DNA from: Thermosyntropha sp. | GTDB taxonomy: Bacteria; Bacillota; Syntrophomonadia; Syntrophomonadales; Syntrophomonadaceae | Reading direction: 5' to 3' | Length of the DNA stretch: 64,000 nt | Assembly: GCF_017656155.1 (NCBI RefSeq) | Contig: NZ_JACDOH010000002.1 | Coordinates: forward strand, 1 to 64,000 | Shown: positions 63,735 through 64,000 of the stretch, piece by piece | How the letters are laid out: every line of letters starts with the position of its first letter | Position numbering within the stretch: position 1 is the stretch's first letter | Position numbers and translations under genes: made by a program | The notes under the pieces: model-generated | Seen by the model: the letters and a program-made list of their open reading frames with translations, nothing else | Told to the model about the DNA's origin: nothing | The model's database searches: none

Positions 63735-64000
63735 ATGAAGGTTTATCCTACCAGCAAAATTCGTAATATTGCCCTTGTCGGTCATGGAGGTACCGGAAAA
63801 ACGTCGCTGGCAGAAGCAATGAATTATAACACCGGTGTTACCAAGCGCCTGGGAAAAGTTGATGATGGCAATACGGTAGCCGATTTCCTGCCTGAGGAAA
63901 TTAAAAAGAAAATTACGATCAGCACTGCTTTGGTTCCCTGCGAATACCGGGATCATAAGATAAATGTGCTTGATACTCCGGGGTATGCTGATTTTTATTT
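63735..64000 (+). CDS. Elongation factor G-like GTPase (partial, runs off window)
   Basis: The first 88 codons of a translational GTPase of the EF-G type. The P-loop is LVGHGGTGKTSLAEAM instead of GHIDAGKTT, and G3 is NVLDTPGYADF. The segment RLGKVDDGNTVADFLPEEIKKKITISTALVPCEY is the pattern of EF-G paralogs of unknown role (EF-G2-like), not of canonical FusA. The rest lies beyond the window end. Ribosome binding site ataaggagg. Confidence 0.9.
   Translation, partial: MKVYPTSKIRNIALVGHGGTGKTSLAEAMNYNTGVTKRLGKVDDGNTVADFLPEEIKKKITISTALVPCEYRDHKINVLDTPGYADFY

Overview
The window is an AT-rich stretch of a chromosome from an endospore-forming member of the Clostridia. The evidence is the Bacillus-like order rbfA-nrnA-truB-ribF-rpsO-pnp-ylxY-(dacF-like)-mlpA-dut-ymxH, an alpha/beta-type SASP, SpoIIP, a SpoVM-like peptide, a YpmA-family protein, purine-rich ribosome binding sites and frequent TTG/GTG starts. 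The CoA-transferase with its sigma-54 regulator, the glutamate 2,3-aminomutase and the GH57 enzymes would fit an anaerobe related to Syntrophomonas-type organisms, but that placement is inference. No phage, insertion sequence, rRNA operon or CRISPR array was seen.

Layout. 0-11 kb: translation/RNA-processing and envelope housekeeping cluster. 11-16.5 kb: aminotransferase, phosphoglycerate dehydrogenase and DUF1015 trio, then guaB and a short MgtC-like protein. 16.5-18.1 kb: a ydaO-type c-di-AMP riboswitch in front of a glutamate 2,3-aminomutase. 18.1-36 kb: mixed single genes (SASP inside an inverted repeat, radical SAM, PhoU-like, CorA, class A PBP, AzlCD, Lon-like protease, chemoreceptor, tRNA-Arg, MFS pump, SpoIIP, AhcY). 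36-43 kb: an alpha-glucan operon (GT4, two GH57 enzymes, methyltransferase). 43-48.5 kb: thioesterase, DinG-like helicase, SpoVM-like peptide and small membrane proteins. 48.5-54.8 kb: an operon for NurA, HerA, Mre11/SbcD and a Rad50/SbcC split over separate reading frames. 55.9-59.6 kb: a CBS-PAS sigma-54 activator facing a CoA-transferase that has a sigma-54 promoter and three phased dyad sites. 59.7-62 kb: 7-deazaguanine (queuosine precursor) genes with a DUF366 gene. 62-64 kb: YpmA-like, signal peptidase, SurE and the start of an EF-G-like GTPase.

The most notable systems are the archaeal-style NurA-HerA-Mre11-Rad50 operon with a split Rad50 whose CxxC hook motif lies at a protein terminus; the c-di-AMP riboswitch coupled to an aminomutase with glutamate-type substrate residues (inferred beta-glutamate osmolyte control); the GT4-GH57-GH57-methyltransferase operon, which resembles the mycobacterial methylglucose polysaccharide genes; and the sigma-54 control region of the CoA-transferase. 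Several genes under 60 codons (SASP, SpoVM-like, zinc ribbon, YpmA-like, two membrane peptides) were found by reading the sequence directly. Starts were moved from the longest open frame wherever a ribosome binding site supported a different codon.
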